This document shows, piece after piece, positions 52,203 through 59,441 of a stretch of DNA of 64,000 nt. The stretch spans positions 1 to 64,000 of the forward strand of contig NZ_FRFF01000005.1 of the NCBI RefSeq assembly GCF_900143625.1, read 5' to 3'. Every line of letters begins with the position of its first letter. The stretch's first letter is position 1. This DNA is from Nocardiopsis sp. JB363. Lineage in GTDB: Bacteria; Actinomycetota; Actinomycetes; Streptosporangiales; Streptosporangiaceae. The position numbers and the translations under genes were made by a program. The notes below the pieces were generated by a model. That model had not been told where the DNA came from, made no database searches, and saw only the letters and a list, made by a program, of their open reading frames with translations.

Positions 52203-52288
52203 CGAAGGCCAGTGACTCGGTCCATGTGCGATGGAACCGGCTCACCGGCCTTCTCTGCTTCCTCGTAGGCCTCTAACCTGGGGACTCT

Positions 52289-52320
52289 GCGGAGGGTATG
52301 GGATTTGAACCCATGAAGCC
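52289..52320 (-). other. 3' tRNA fragment, candidate attachment site (attL)
   Basis: On the minus strand the stretch contains ATGGGTTCAAATCCCAT, a full T arm, followed by ACCCTCC as 3' acceptor strand and GC. It matches the 3' end of tRNA-Ser-like genes, but no 5' half is present. This is the scar left at one side when an element inserts into a tRNA 3' end. The intact copy should lie beyond the integrase at the right edge. Confidence 0.65.
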
Positions 52321-52849
52321 CCGTTGTGCCGAGGGTTCCTGGCGACCTGTCGACAAACCGACGAAACACCTTGTGAACTGCGTAGATGTTCCGAGGGCTT
52401 CCCAGCGCTTCCGGCCCCTTCTCAGAGCCATGTGCGATGAATGTGCGATGCCCTGTGGGGCTGCCACGTGCCTTCGACCTAGGTGGGCCTCACGTTCCTG
52501 GTGGGCTCACCACAGATGCCTTAGCCCGAGTATTCGGCAATCACGGCTTCGGTCCCGCATGGGTTCTGGCGCGATCGGTTTGTACCCCCACGCGTCCTAT
52601 GCGGCGCCAGGTCCCATGCGGGCTTGGAGGGGTCCAGGGGGCGCCGAGCCCCCTGGTACCACCAGTCCTCCTTGCACTACCGGGTGCCTCTCGACCCGAG
52701 GACGTCCGGGGTGCTAGGGAAGAATTTCCTTGGCGAACCAGCACACTGTCAGTCACAATGATCAGGCCAGATAATCTAAGTTAGAAAATTCGAGCCTTTT
52801 CGTTTCCAATGACGGTAAGGTTGCTTTGTCTTATGAATTAGGAGGTTGT
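52321..52849. other. Region without supported genes
   Basis: About 530 bases of mixed composition. GC falls toward the right end near 52770, where A/T-rich DNA begins. Short open frames lack ribosome sites and domains. Confidence 0.45.
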
Positions 52850-53636
52850 ATGGGTGCGATGGTCCTTGACACGCAGGAGATTGTGTCTCTTAGTAGAAAA
52901 GGCAAACCGCCGCCTGATGGTGATGTATTTATCACTTCAACCACGGCGCAAGAGCTTTTTTTCTTGAGGGTTAGAGGTTCCGGGAAGCCTGCCTATTGGA
53001 TTCCTGCGCTCCATAAAGTGAGACGTGCCGAGCTCATGGAACGAAAAGATTGGAGACTCCTTGTAAAGGAGTATTCTTCGCGGGGAGCTGCGCACCGTGA
53101 TCGCCATTTGGATAGGCTGGTCGCCGACTTCGGCCGCGACTACCCCCCCCATCGTTGAGACGGGGCATGCAGCAATCGCTCGGATTGTAAATGAGCGAAA
53201 AGGGTGGCTTTTTCCAATGTGTGCTGACGCCGGCGGATTAAAATTTTTGCGCGAGATGAGATCGCGAGCGGACTATCTTGATGAACATAGAATTCGCTGT
53301 AAACCCCTAAATGGGGAGGCTATGAATTCTGCACTTCCTATGTTCCACGCTTTTGTGGGAACTTATGCGGTGAAGCTGGACTATCGGAACTCCTTAAACG
53401 ATATCTTCATTCTATCAGTGGCGAATAGTTGGAGGGCTTCGCTGCTAACCAGTGATAGGCTGCTGGCTAATTTTTCGAAGAATTACCTTGGAGCGGAAGT
53501 GGAGGATTTCCAGGGGTGTGGAAAAATAAATTTTCCGGTCAATTTCCGCGAGACTCAGAAGATGCGAGAATCCAAAATGTATGTGAACAAGAACTGGAGG
53601 ATGATCGCTGATCTGAGGCGGAGGGGTCTAGGCTAG
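52850..53636 (+). pseudogene. PIN-like nuclease gene split at a run of eight C
   Basis: ATG 52850 follows GGAGG and gives 102 residues (MGAMVLDTQEIVSLSRKG) ending soon after DYPPHR. The run of eight C at 53143-53150 shifts the frame: with seven C the text continues as DYPPIVETGHAAIARIVNERKG and on to 53636, for about 261 residues. Features fit a PIN fold, with an early Asp (VLDTQE), Glu in TAQELFFL, and NDIFILSVANSWRASLLTSDRLL near the end. PIN proteins are often toxins or RNases; no antitoxin is obvious. Composition is A/T-rich compared with neighbours. Homopolymer slippage or sequencing error are both possible. Confidence 0.55.
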
Positions 53637-53815
53637 TGCATTGATGCATAATTGAAATGGCATCTTTGCATGTGCCTTGGTTGTAGAATACTATTTTTGT
53701 TTCCGAAGGTGGTACGGGGTCTGTGAAATCGATCGTGGTACCGCCTCTCCGGTCCGGCCGCTGCTGGCTCGGGACCGGGCGCCAGCCCGCAGCCCGAGCC
53801 AGACGGCGTGCCACC

Positions 53816-53837
53816 GCGACGGCGCTCGCGCCGTCGC
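53816..53837. terminator. Perfect 9-bp hairpin
   Basis: GCGACGGCG and CGCCGTCGC flank a CTCG loop. It lies between the PIN-like gene and the convergent flavoprotein gene, in a GC-rich island (about 53740-53840) inside A/T-rich DNA. Confidence 0.6.
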
Positions 53838-53871
53838 CTTGATTCCATACAGCCCAACTCGGCAAGTTCGC

Positions 53872-55026
53872 TCACTGCTGATTTCCAGTGAGATAGATCT
53901 GTACTGCGGCTACAATCACTGGCGATATGGCAGTTACTGCTCCTACAAGGAGCGTGATCTTGTTCTCTCTGGTGAGTCTTTCGGGGGTTCCTTTTTCGTT
54001 TTTCCGAATACTTTGACTAGAAATCTCTCCTTGCCTTTCAGTGTTCATGATGATTTTCCTTTCAGCTATGGATTCTGATGTTCCCATGCCAAGGCCGACT
54101 AGAAATATAAGTAGAAATAGTCCTGCGGGAATCCAGAGGAGTACAGACAGCCAGTTCGGGGTGTCTAGGTAGAAAATGGGAAAAATGAGGGAAGCTGTTA
54201 ATGCAGCAAAAAGGATCGATATTCCAAAGCTGCTGAGGGATTCTCGATTGTGGATCTTTGCCAGGTCGAAGAGCGCGCCAGCAGCTCCAATTCCGCCTAG
54301 AACTGCAGCGGATATATATGCTGCAATGCGCCATGGCGTGCCCACATTGAAAAATGTTGAGCATGCTACGATTACAAAGGCAAGAAGAATGAAAGCTGAA
54401 GCTATTCCGACGCCTTGGTAGTTTTTCTTTATTTCTGGGTCAGTATTCTGCCGTGCTGGCTTGGCTGTTTCTAGTGCATGGCCAGTGTTTCTTATTTCTA
54501 TAAGAGTTTTTTCCCATGGGAAGTTTTTGATATTGCTGCCCCCTGATCCGGGTGGGTGTGGTTCAAAGTATTCTTCTCCAATCAGGATTTTTACATTCTC
54601 TTCTTGGAGAATCCTTATACTGCGTTCCATGGGTTCACGGTTCATGTAGGCGGAATTAATGAACGGGAGGACGACGGTCGGCACGCCGAGCCCGATCGCC
54701 TCGTTCACCACGTCCAGGACGTAGTTGTCGGCGATCCCGTTGGCCAGCTTGTTGATCGTGTTGAACGTCGCTGGCGCGATGATGATGGCGTCCGCCTTGG
54801 GAGAGCGCGGTTCTCCTGGAGCGCGATGTTGGCTACGCACCAGCCTGCCGGTCTGCTTCTCCAGCGCCTCGACGTCGATGAAACTCACCGCTGATGGTGT
54901 GGCCATGACCTGAACGGTCCAACCCTGCTCCTGGGCCAGATCGACCAGCTTGCCGACATCCGAAGCCGGACCTGCCGCGCACACCACCACGTAGAGAGTC
55001 TTCCGCTCACTCACTGAGTCAGGCAC
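53872..55026 (-). CDS. Flavoprotein domain fused to a five-helix membrane domain (mosaic gene)
   Basis: 384 residues from GTG 55026, overlapping the XRE-TPR stop by eight bases. Residues 1-180 match the flavoprotein (phosphopantothenoylcysteine decarboxylase-like) fold: VVVCAAGPASDVGKLVDLAQ, IIIAPATFNTINKLANGIADNYVLD and NFPWEKTL. About four helices (206-228, 233-256, 267-287, 292-314) and a fifth near 357-379 follow. DNA before 54655 (N-terminal 122 residues) is GC-rich, while the rest is A/T-rich. Flavoproteins of this type normally pair with the XRE-TPR gene next door but lack membrane helices. The function of the fusion is unknown. Confidence 0.75.
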   Translation of the reverse strand: MPDSVSERKTLYVVVCAAGPASDVGKLVDLAQEQGWTVQVMATPSAVSFIDVEALEKQTGRLVRSQHRAPGEPRSPKADAIIIAPATFNTINKLANGIADNYVLDVVNEAIGLGVPTVVLPFINSAYMNREPMERSIRILQEENVKILIGEEYFEPHPPGSGGSNIKNFPWEKTLIEIRNTGHALETAKPARQNTDPEIKKNYQGVGIASAFILLAFVIVACSTFFNVGTPWRIAAYISAAVLGGIGAAGALFDLAKIHNRESLSSFGISILFAALTASLIFPIFYLDTPNWLSVLLWIPAGLFLLIFLVGLGMGTSESIAERKIIMNTERQGEISSQSIRKNEKGTPERLTRENKITLLVGAVTAISPVIVAAVQIYLTGNQQ

Positions 55027-56431
55027 CGACCCTTTCCGCTAGTTCGCTGACGTTGTCGTACAGGTGACCACTCGCCCGGGTACGGATGTCGTTGATCAAC
55101 TGGTGCACCACCGGACGGGCGGTCAGCTCCTCGCTCGCCATCTCCTCGGCGTTGCGCAACGCGTGGTAGGCGTGTTCGGTCTTTCCCCACTGCTGATAAG
55201 CACGGGCCGCGTCGATGAACAGCGTCACCCGGCGTTCCATCACGTCGATGTTGTCCAACCGCACCTGGCGCGCGTAGTCGATCGCGCTGCCCGCGTCGCC
55301 CAACTCGACTGCCGCGCTCACCCGGTGCAGCAGGACGTTGGTCGGTCCGAAGGCGGTCCACTGGTAGTTGAAATCCCCGCCGAGCCGTTCACCCGCGTCG
55401 CTGGCCTCGTCAAGCAGGCTGAGCGCCTGGCCCCGGTTTTCGCGCTTGGCCGCCGAGACCGCACCGCTCAGCAGAAGCGACCCGTACACCGACAGGGATT
55501 CCGGTGTGGCCTCGTCCGTGGCGCTGTCCACCCGTTCGGCGGTGCTCGTCGCCAGTTCCGTCGCCGCCCTGTAGTGGCGCTCACGCATCAGCGCCCGGGT
55601 GAACGCCCTGGCGCTCGCACCCACGACCGCGGGGCTCTCGCTCGCCTCGGCCGCGCGCATGCTTCGGTCGGCCGCGAGGTAGGACAGACCGCGCTCCTCG
55701 CACTTGAGCAGGAGGCTCGCCGCCACGTGGTACGCCTCCGCCCGAAGCGCGTGCACCCGGGAGAGGTCGTCGTCTTCGACACCGGACATCGCGTCATCCA
55801 GGCCGCGCAGCAGTTCGGGTAGCCGTTTGGCCACCGCCGTGTAATGGCACGCCTGGTATCCGGCCTTGGCCGCGTGCGTCCGCTTGGCGAGCTCGCCGAG
55901 ACTCGTCGCCGCTCGCACAGCCGACCGACGACCTCCCGCGTACCTGGTGAGTGCTGCGGCGATCTCGTCCATGTCCAGCACTGAACCTGTGGTGGCCTGG
56001 AACAGGGCGGTTCCGGCCAGTCCGACGAATGCGCGACGTCGCACCTTCTCATCCTCCCCCGGGCCCGGGCTCCTGGGTGCGGGACGCCTCGGTGGTGCCG
56101 AGGACTCCGCGCTGTCGGATCCAGTGAACGTGCCGGGGTTCTTCGGTGCAAGGCCGAACAGCATCCGCGCGCGGTCGGGCATCCCGAAGCCGTCGGCGAT
56201 CCGTTCGTACACCTCGAAGGCCGTGACGGTCTTGCGGCCGTTCAGTACCTCGCTCACCCGTCCCTGTGAGAGGCCGGTCGCCGCCGAGATCGCCATCTGG
56301 CTCGCACCGCCGTACTGGCGCCCGAACCGGAAAAGTGCCTGGACATCGCGCCTTCTCAGGAACTCCGCCGTGTGCTCGCGTTCCCATGCCCACGACGGGA
56401 TGGTGATCCGGCTCATCGGGTGTCCCGGCAT
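55019..56431 (-). CDS. XRE-family regulator with TPR-like C-terminal region
   Basis: 470 residues from ATG 56431 after GAGGAG. The N-terminal HTH (about 30-90) reads FRFGRQYGGASQMAISAATGLSQGRVSEVLNG. A linker with an RRRAFVGLAGTALFQA stretch leads to long helical repeats (about 160-460) of TPR type, for example AAKRENRGQALSLLDEASDAGERL. Such regulators with an adjacent flavoprotein gene are common in actinomycetes; BldD-type pairs are distinct. The gene overlaps the flavoprotein start by eight bases. Confidence 0.9.
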   Translation of the reverse strand: MPGHPMSRITIPSWAWEREHTAEFLRRRDVQALFRFGRQYGGASQMAISAATGLSQGRVSEVLNGRKTVTAFEVYERIADGFGMPDRARMLFGLAPKNPGTFTGSDSAESSAPPRRPAPRSPGPGEDEKVRRRAFVGLAGTALFQATTGSVLDMDEIAAALTRYAGGRRSAVRAATSLGELAKRTHAAKAGYQACHYTAVAKRLPELLRGLDDAMSGVEDDDLSRVHALRAEAYHVAASLLLKCEERGLSYLAADRSMRAAEASESPAVVGASARAFTRALMRERHYRAATELATSTAERVDSATDEATPESLSVYGSLLLSGAVSAAKRENRGQALSLLDEASDAGERLGGDFNYQWTAFGPTNVLLHRVSAAVELGDAGSAIDYARQVRLDNIDVMERRVTLFIDAARAYQQWGKTEHAYHALRNAEEMASEELTARPVVHQLINDIRTRASGHLYDNVSELAERVGA

Positions 56432-56535
56432 CGTGACTCCTCGGCGGTGCGAGTGCAGGGGGGACGGCCAGTATCCCCCCTTGTCATCCCGAGGAGGAAT
56501 GGGTTTCGGGAAACCGAATCGGGATTGTTGGCCTC

Positions 56536-56736
56536 ATGGACAGCAGCAGCGCAACCACGTGCAGGTCATGTCGCGGACGGGGCTGGAAGTCCGTCCGCCC
56601 TCGGCGCTTGGTCGTCGTTCGGGTCCCCTCCGATACGGAGCCGACCAGGCGTACCGCGATGTGCCCCTTCTGCAAGGGGACGGGACAGGTCTCCACCATG
56701 GCGTCTCCGTCCCACGGCAGTGGTCTCGCCTGCTGA
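56536..56736 (+). CDS. 66-residue protein with two CxxCxGxG motifs
   Basis: ATG 56536 begins MDSSSATTCRSCRGRGWKS and a second motif CPFCKGTGQ lies near residue 43. This is the DnaJ-like zinc-finger repeat, two copies instead of four. No strong ribosome site is seen. Short proteins of this kind occur in actinomycete integrative elements. A DNA- or protein-binding role is inferred only from the zinc motif. Confidence 0.6.
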   Translation: MDSSSATTCRSCRGRGWKSVRPRRLVVVRVPSDTEPTRRTAMCPFCKGTGQVSTMASPSHGSGLAC

Positions 56737-56812
56737 CCCATGACAAGACAGACCCCCGCGACGCGGTGGAAGGCGTCCGGGGGCGCGGCCAACCTGAGGA
56801 AAGCAGGCTGAC

Positions 56813-57169
56813 GTGAGCGACCTTATCGCCCTGATTCGGGCTTGGGTGACTCTGATTCGACCGAAACGACACGGCAGGCACCACCGCACCGGCCCCCGGG
56901 CCTACTACCTGCCCGCACCAGCGCGGGCGGAGTTGTGGCCCGCACCGGACCCCATCGTGATGGACACGGGCGACCCCCGCGCCTACTCCCTCCAACGCGG
57001 CCCCTACGCCCACCTGGAGCACCGGCGCCGCGCGCAGCGGGCCGAACGGGACCGGCGGGGGATCGATCTGCTGGTGCAGATCGCGCGTTCGACTCCCGCC
57101 CTCGACGACATGGCCGAGTTGCGTGACCTGGTGCGCACGGCCATCGCGGTCGGGGCGGTGCGGCGATGA
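56813..57169 (+). CDS. 118-residue hypothetical protein of the element
   Basis: GTG 56813, with GGAAAG about 14 bases upstream. Residues 1-15 are hydrophobic (MSDLIALIRAWVTLI). The rest is Arg/His/Pro-rich (KRHGRHHRTGPRAYYLPAPARAEL) and ends with a helix (DLLVQIARSTPALDDMAELRDLV). The stop overlaps the next start as ATGA. The family is not recognised, but its place next to the GntR gene is typical of AICE accessory genes. Confidence 0.6.
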   Translation: MSDLIALIRAWVTLIRPKRHGRHHRTGPRAYYLPAPARAELWPAPDPIVMDTGDPRAYSLQRGPYAHLEHRRRAQRAERDRRGIDLLVQIARSTPALDDMAELRDLVRTAIAVGAVRR

Positions 57170-57597
57170 CCACAGAACCCTCCGTCCCGATCGCCGATCG
57201 GGAGACCCTGACCGCCTGGGCGCGGGAACAGGGCGTGCGGGTGCGGATCTCCTTCGAGGACTGGGATTCCATCACCTACGAAGCCCTCTCCACCGGCCCG
57301 GACGGAACTCCTCTGGTGGAACGGTACCGGTGCGTGCTGCCCGCGTCCCTCGCGCTGCGGCGTCTGCGGCTGTCCTACGTCGTCGGGCTCTGCCACGACG
57401 CGGGCGGGGCGGCGTGCAACCATGTCCGCCGGGTCGTGCCTCCGGTGCTCTCGGCCTCCGAGTCGGCCGCCCGGCATGACGTGGCGCTGGTCGCGGCGGC
57501 ACTGGTGGAGTCCGAGCGCCGGGCGGTGTGCGGGGCGACGGTGGACAACCTGACCGTGTATACCGTGCAGCGCGCCCAGGACTGGCAACCCTTCTGA
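57166..57597 (+). CDS. 143-residue hypothetical protein of the element
   Basis: Starts ATG 57166 inside the previous stop (ATGA). The protein reads TLTAWAREQGVRVRISFEDW and later ERYRCVLPASLALRRLRLSYVVG. It is mixed alpha/beta with no membrane helix. It is unlike any domain that I can name. A strong hairpin follows. Operon partner of the 118-residue gene. Confidence 0.6.
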   Translation: MTTEPSVPIADRETLTAWAREQGVRVRISFEDWDSITYEALSTGPDGTPLVERYRCVLPASLALRRLRLSYVVGLCHDAGGAACNHVRRVVPPVLSASESAARHDVALVAAALVESERRAVCGATVDNLTVYTVQRAQDWQPF

Positions 57598-57625
57598 GGG
57601 GCCTTCCTTCGGCGCTTCTGTGACC

Positions 57626-57675
57626 CCCGCGTGCCCTGATGTCTCTTCGAGACCACGGGGCCCAGGGCACGCGGG
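57626..57675 (+). terminator. Terminator hairpin before the GntR regulator
   Basis: CCCGCGTGCCCTG (57626-57638) pairs perfectly with CAGGGCACGCGGG (57663-57675), followed by CTCCTTCTTC. Confidence 0.85.
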
Positions 57676-57793
57676 CTCCTTCTTCGCGGCGACGTGCACG
57701 CCTGGGGTGTGCTTCCCGCCGTGTCCTCTGAGCAGTGGTGGGGGTTCATATGTGCCCCCACCTGCTGACAGAGACGACCGAGAACAGTAAGCT

Positions 57794-57810
57794 ACTCGAC
57801 CATACGAGTA
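57794..57810. promoter_or_regulatory. Operator of the GntR gene
   Basis: TACTCG (57793-57798) and CGAGTA (57805-57810) form a perfect inverted repeat with a six-base spacer. The 17-mer beginning ACTCGACC recurs at 58632-58648. It is 23 bases before the GntR start, fitting autorepression. Confidence 0.65.
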
Positions 57811-57832
57811 CTAGAGTCACCAGGTGGACATC

Positions 57833-58564
57833 ATGTCGAGTCTGGAGTTCGCTCCGCCCAAGTACGTGCAGATCGTGCGGGCGATTCAAGAGCGCATCGA
57901 GGACGGTACCTATCCGGTGGGGGAGATGCTTCCCTCCGAGTCGCGGATGGTGCGCGAGTTCGGGGCCGGGCGCTCCACGGTCGTGCGGGCCTTGCAGATT
58001 TTGAGCATGCAGGGGTGGATCGACCGTGAACACGGGCGCGGGTCCTTCGTGCGCGGCGTCCCGCAACAGGGCTCCGAACGCTCCCACGCGGGGGCCAGCG
58101 CCTTCGACGCCTCCGAGGAGGCCAAGCGCAACCGCATCCTGACCGCCGGACGCGCCCCGGCCTCCGCTGCCGTGGCCGAGGCGATCGGTGTGCCCGAGGG
58201 TTCCCCGGCGATCATGCGTCAACGCCTGGTCCTGGACGAGGGCGAACCGAGTGAGCTGGTCACCCTGTGGTTCCCCCTGGACGTGGCCGAGGGCACCGAC
58301 CTGGGCGAGACGCAGCCGATCAGCATCGGCGCACGCGAACACGTGCAGATGGTCAAGCAGCTCAGGCCCTCCAAGGTCGTCGAACGGCTCTGCGCACGCC
58401 TGGCCACCAGCGTTGAACGCGAACCCCTGGGGCTGGACGAGGGCACTCCGGTCCTGGGCATCACCGCGCGGATACTCGATGCCTCCGGGGACGTGATCGC
58501 CGTCGCTGAGGTGGTGCTCCCCGGTGACCTGCACGAACTGGAGGACTCCTACCCGGCCGTGTAG
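57833..58564 (+). CDS. GntR-family transcriptional regulator (KorSA-like)
   Basis: 243 residues from ATG 57833, served by AGGTGG; a GTG nine bases upstream is possible. The N-terminal winged helix (about 8-75) is GntR-type: YVQIVRAIQERIEDGTYPVGEMLPSESRMVREFGAGRSTVVRAL. The C-terminal UTRA-like ligand domain spans about 100-240 (REPLGLDEGTPVLGITARIL). In pSAM2 the GntR protein KorSA represses its own gene and the replication/transfer activator. Its operator occurs before both this gene and the gene at 58681. Confidence 0.92.
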   Translation: MSSLEFAPPKYVQIVRAIQERIEDGTYPVGEMLPSESRMVREFGAGRSTVVRALQILSMQGWIDREHGRGSFVRGVPQQGSERSHAGASAFDASEEAKRNRILTAGRAPASAAVAEAIGVPEGSPAIMRQRLVLDEGEPSELVTLWFPLDVAEGTDLGETQPISIGAREHVQMVKQLRPSKVVERLCARLATSVEREPLGLDEGTPVLGITARILDASGDVIAVAEVVLPGDLHELEDSYPAV

Positions 58565-58631
58565 ACGCGGCTCCAAGACCGGCCACATATCCACTTGTCC
58601 GGACGAGTGTGGCCGGTTATTCTTAGGCTCC

Positions 58632-58648
58632 ACTCGACCGGTCAAGTA
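58632..58648. promoter_or_regulatory. Second copy of the GntR operator
   Basis: The 17-mer ACTCGACCGGTCAAGTA shares ACTCGACC and AGTA at the same spacing with the site at 57794. It is 33 bases upstream of the ATG at 58681, so it would let the GntR protein control the transfer-replication operon. Confidence 0.6.
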
Positions 58649-58680
58649 GTTGAGTGAACATCACAAGGAAGGTTGATCAG

Positions 58681-59091
58681 ATGGCTATTCAGGGTGCGTT
58701 GCCGGTGGCGTTCGGGACGGTGTTCCCGCATGGTGCGTTTGCGTTGGGGGTGGAGGCGATCACCGACTTCGAGACCAAGCGGCCTCAGCTCGACAAGGAC
58801 AGCGGGTTGCCGTTGTGGGCGGTGGACGTGATCGACGCCGACCCCGAGGCGCGGGGCAAGGCCAAGTCGGTGAAGGTCAAGGTCGCCGCCGAGGTGTGCC
58901 CGACCCTGCCGGACGAGGTTCCGGGGTTGCCGTTCCGGCCGATCGAGTTCGAGGCGATGGCGGTCATGCCCTACGTGGACGACTCCGGTCGTCGTCCCCG
59001 GGTGGCGTACTCGCTGCGCGCCCGTGGCGTGAAGGCTCCCGGTGGTGCCGCTGGCGGTCGTCGCGCTCCGGCTGCGAAGGAAGCCGCCTGA
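58681..59091 (+). CDS. 136-residue conserved AICE protein, unknown function
   Basis: ATG 58681, GGAAGG eight bases before. The protein begins MAIQGALPVAFGTVFPHGAFALG, a pattern that recurs in first genes of actinomycete integrative elements, and has DKDSGLPLWAVDVIDAD and a basic Ala/Gly-rich tail. It leads the transfer operon under the second GntR site. The stem of VKVKVAAEVCPTLP suggests a small beta barrel, possibly single-strand binding (speculative). Confidence 0.7.
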   Translation: MAIQGALPVAFGTVFPHGAFALGVEAITDFETKRPQLDKDSGLPLWAVDVIDADPEARGKAKSVKVKVAAEVCPTLPDEVPGLPFRPIEFEAMAVMPYVDDSGRRPRVAYSLRARGVKAPGGAAGGRRAPAAKEAA

Positions 59092-59189
59092 CCCTCGACA
59101 TGTAAGCGGGGCGGCCTGGTGCTGGAACACCTCGGCCGCCCCTGAATCCCTCCTGCGACTGCGAAATCTCAGAAGAGGTGTCTCCAAGT

Positions 59190-59441
59190 ATGTCCGATTA
59201 CCCCCGTGACCTGTCCGGGCACAGCGGCCCGGAACTGGTCCGCCTGCTGCTGGACGCGACCAACCCCCCGCCCACCACCGACACCGAGCGTGCGGAGTTC
59301 TTCGACTTCAAGGCCCGGGTGTTCGCCACCCTCGCCGATCGGGAGGAGAACCCCACCGCCGCGACCTTCGCCGCCCGCGCCCGCTCCGACCGTGACCGGC
59401 TCCTGGCCCAGATCGAGAACGAGAACGGCGGTGGCCTGTGA
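59190..59441 (+). CDS. 83-residue small protein of the transfer operon
   Basis: ATG 59190, with GAGG about 11 bases before. It is helical and charged (PELVRLLLDATNPPPTTDTERAEFFDFKARVFATLADRE is spread over residues about 12-50). The stop overlaps the FtsK-type gene start (GTGA). No family is recognised. Confidence 0.65.
   Translation: MSDYPRDLSGHSGPELVRLLLDATNPPPTTDTERAEFFDFKARVFATLADREENPTAATFAARARSDRDRLLAQIENENGGGL

Noticed and set aside
52386-52784. 132-residue plus frame between the tRNA fragment and the PIN-like gene
   Set aside because: No ribosome site, no domain and changing composition along the frame.
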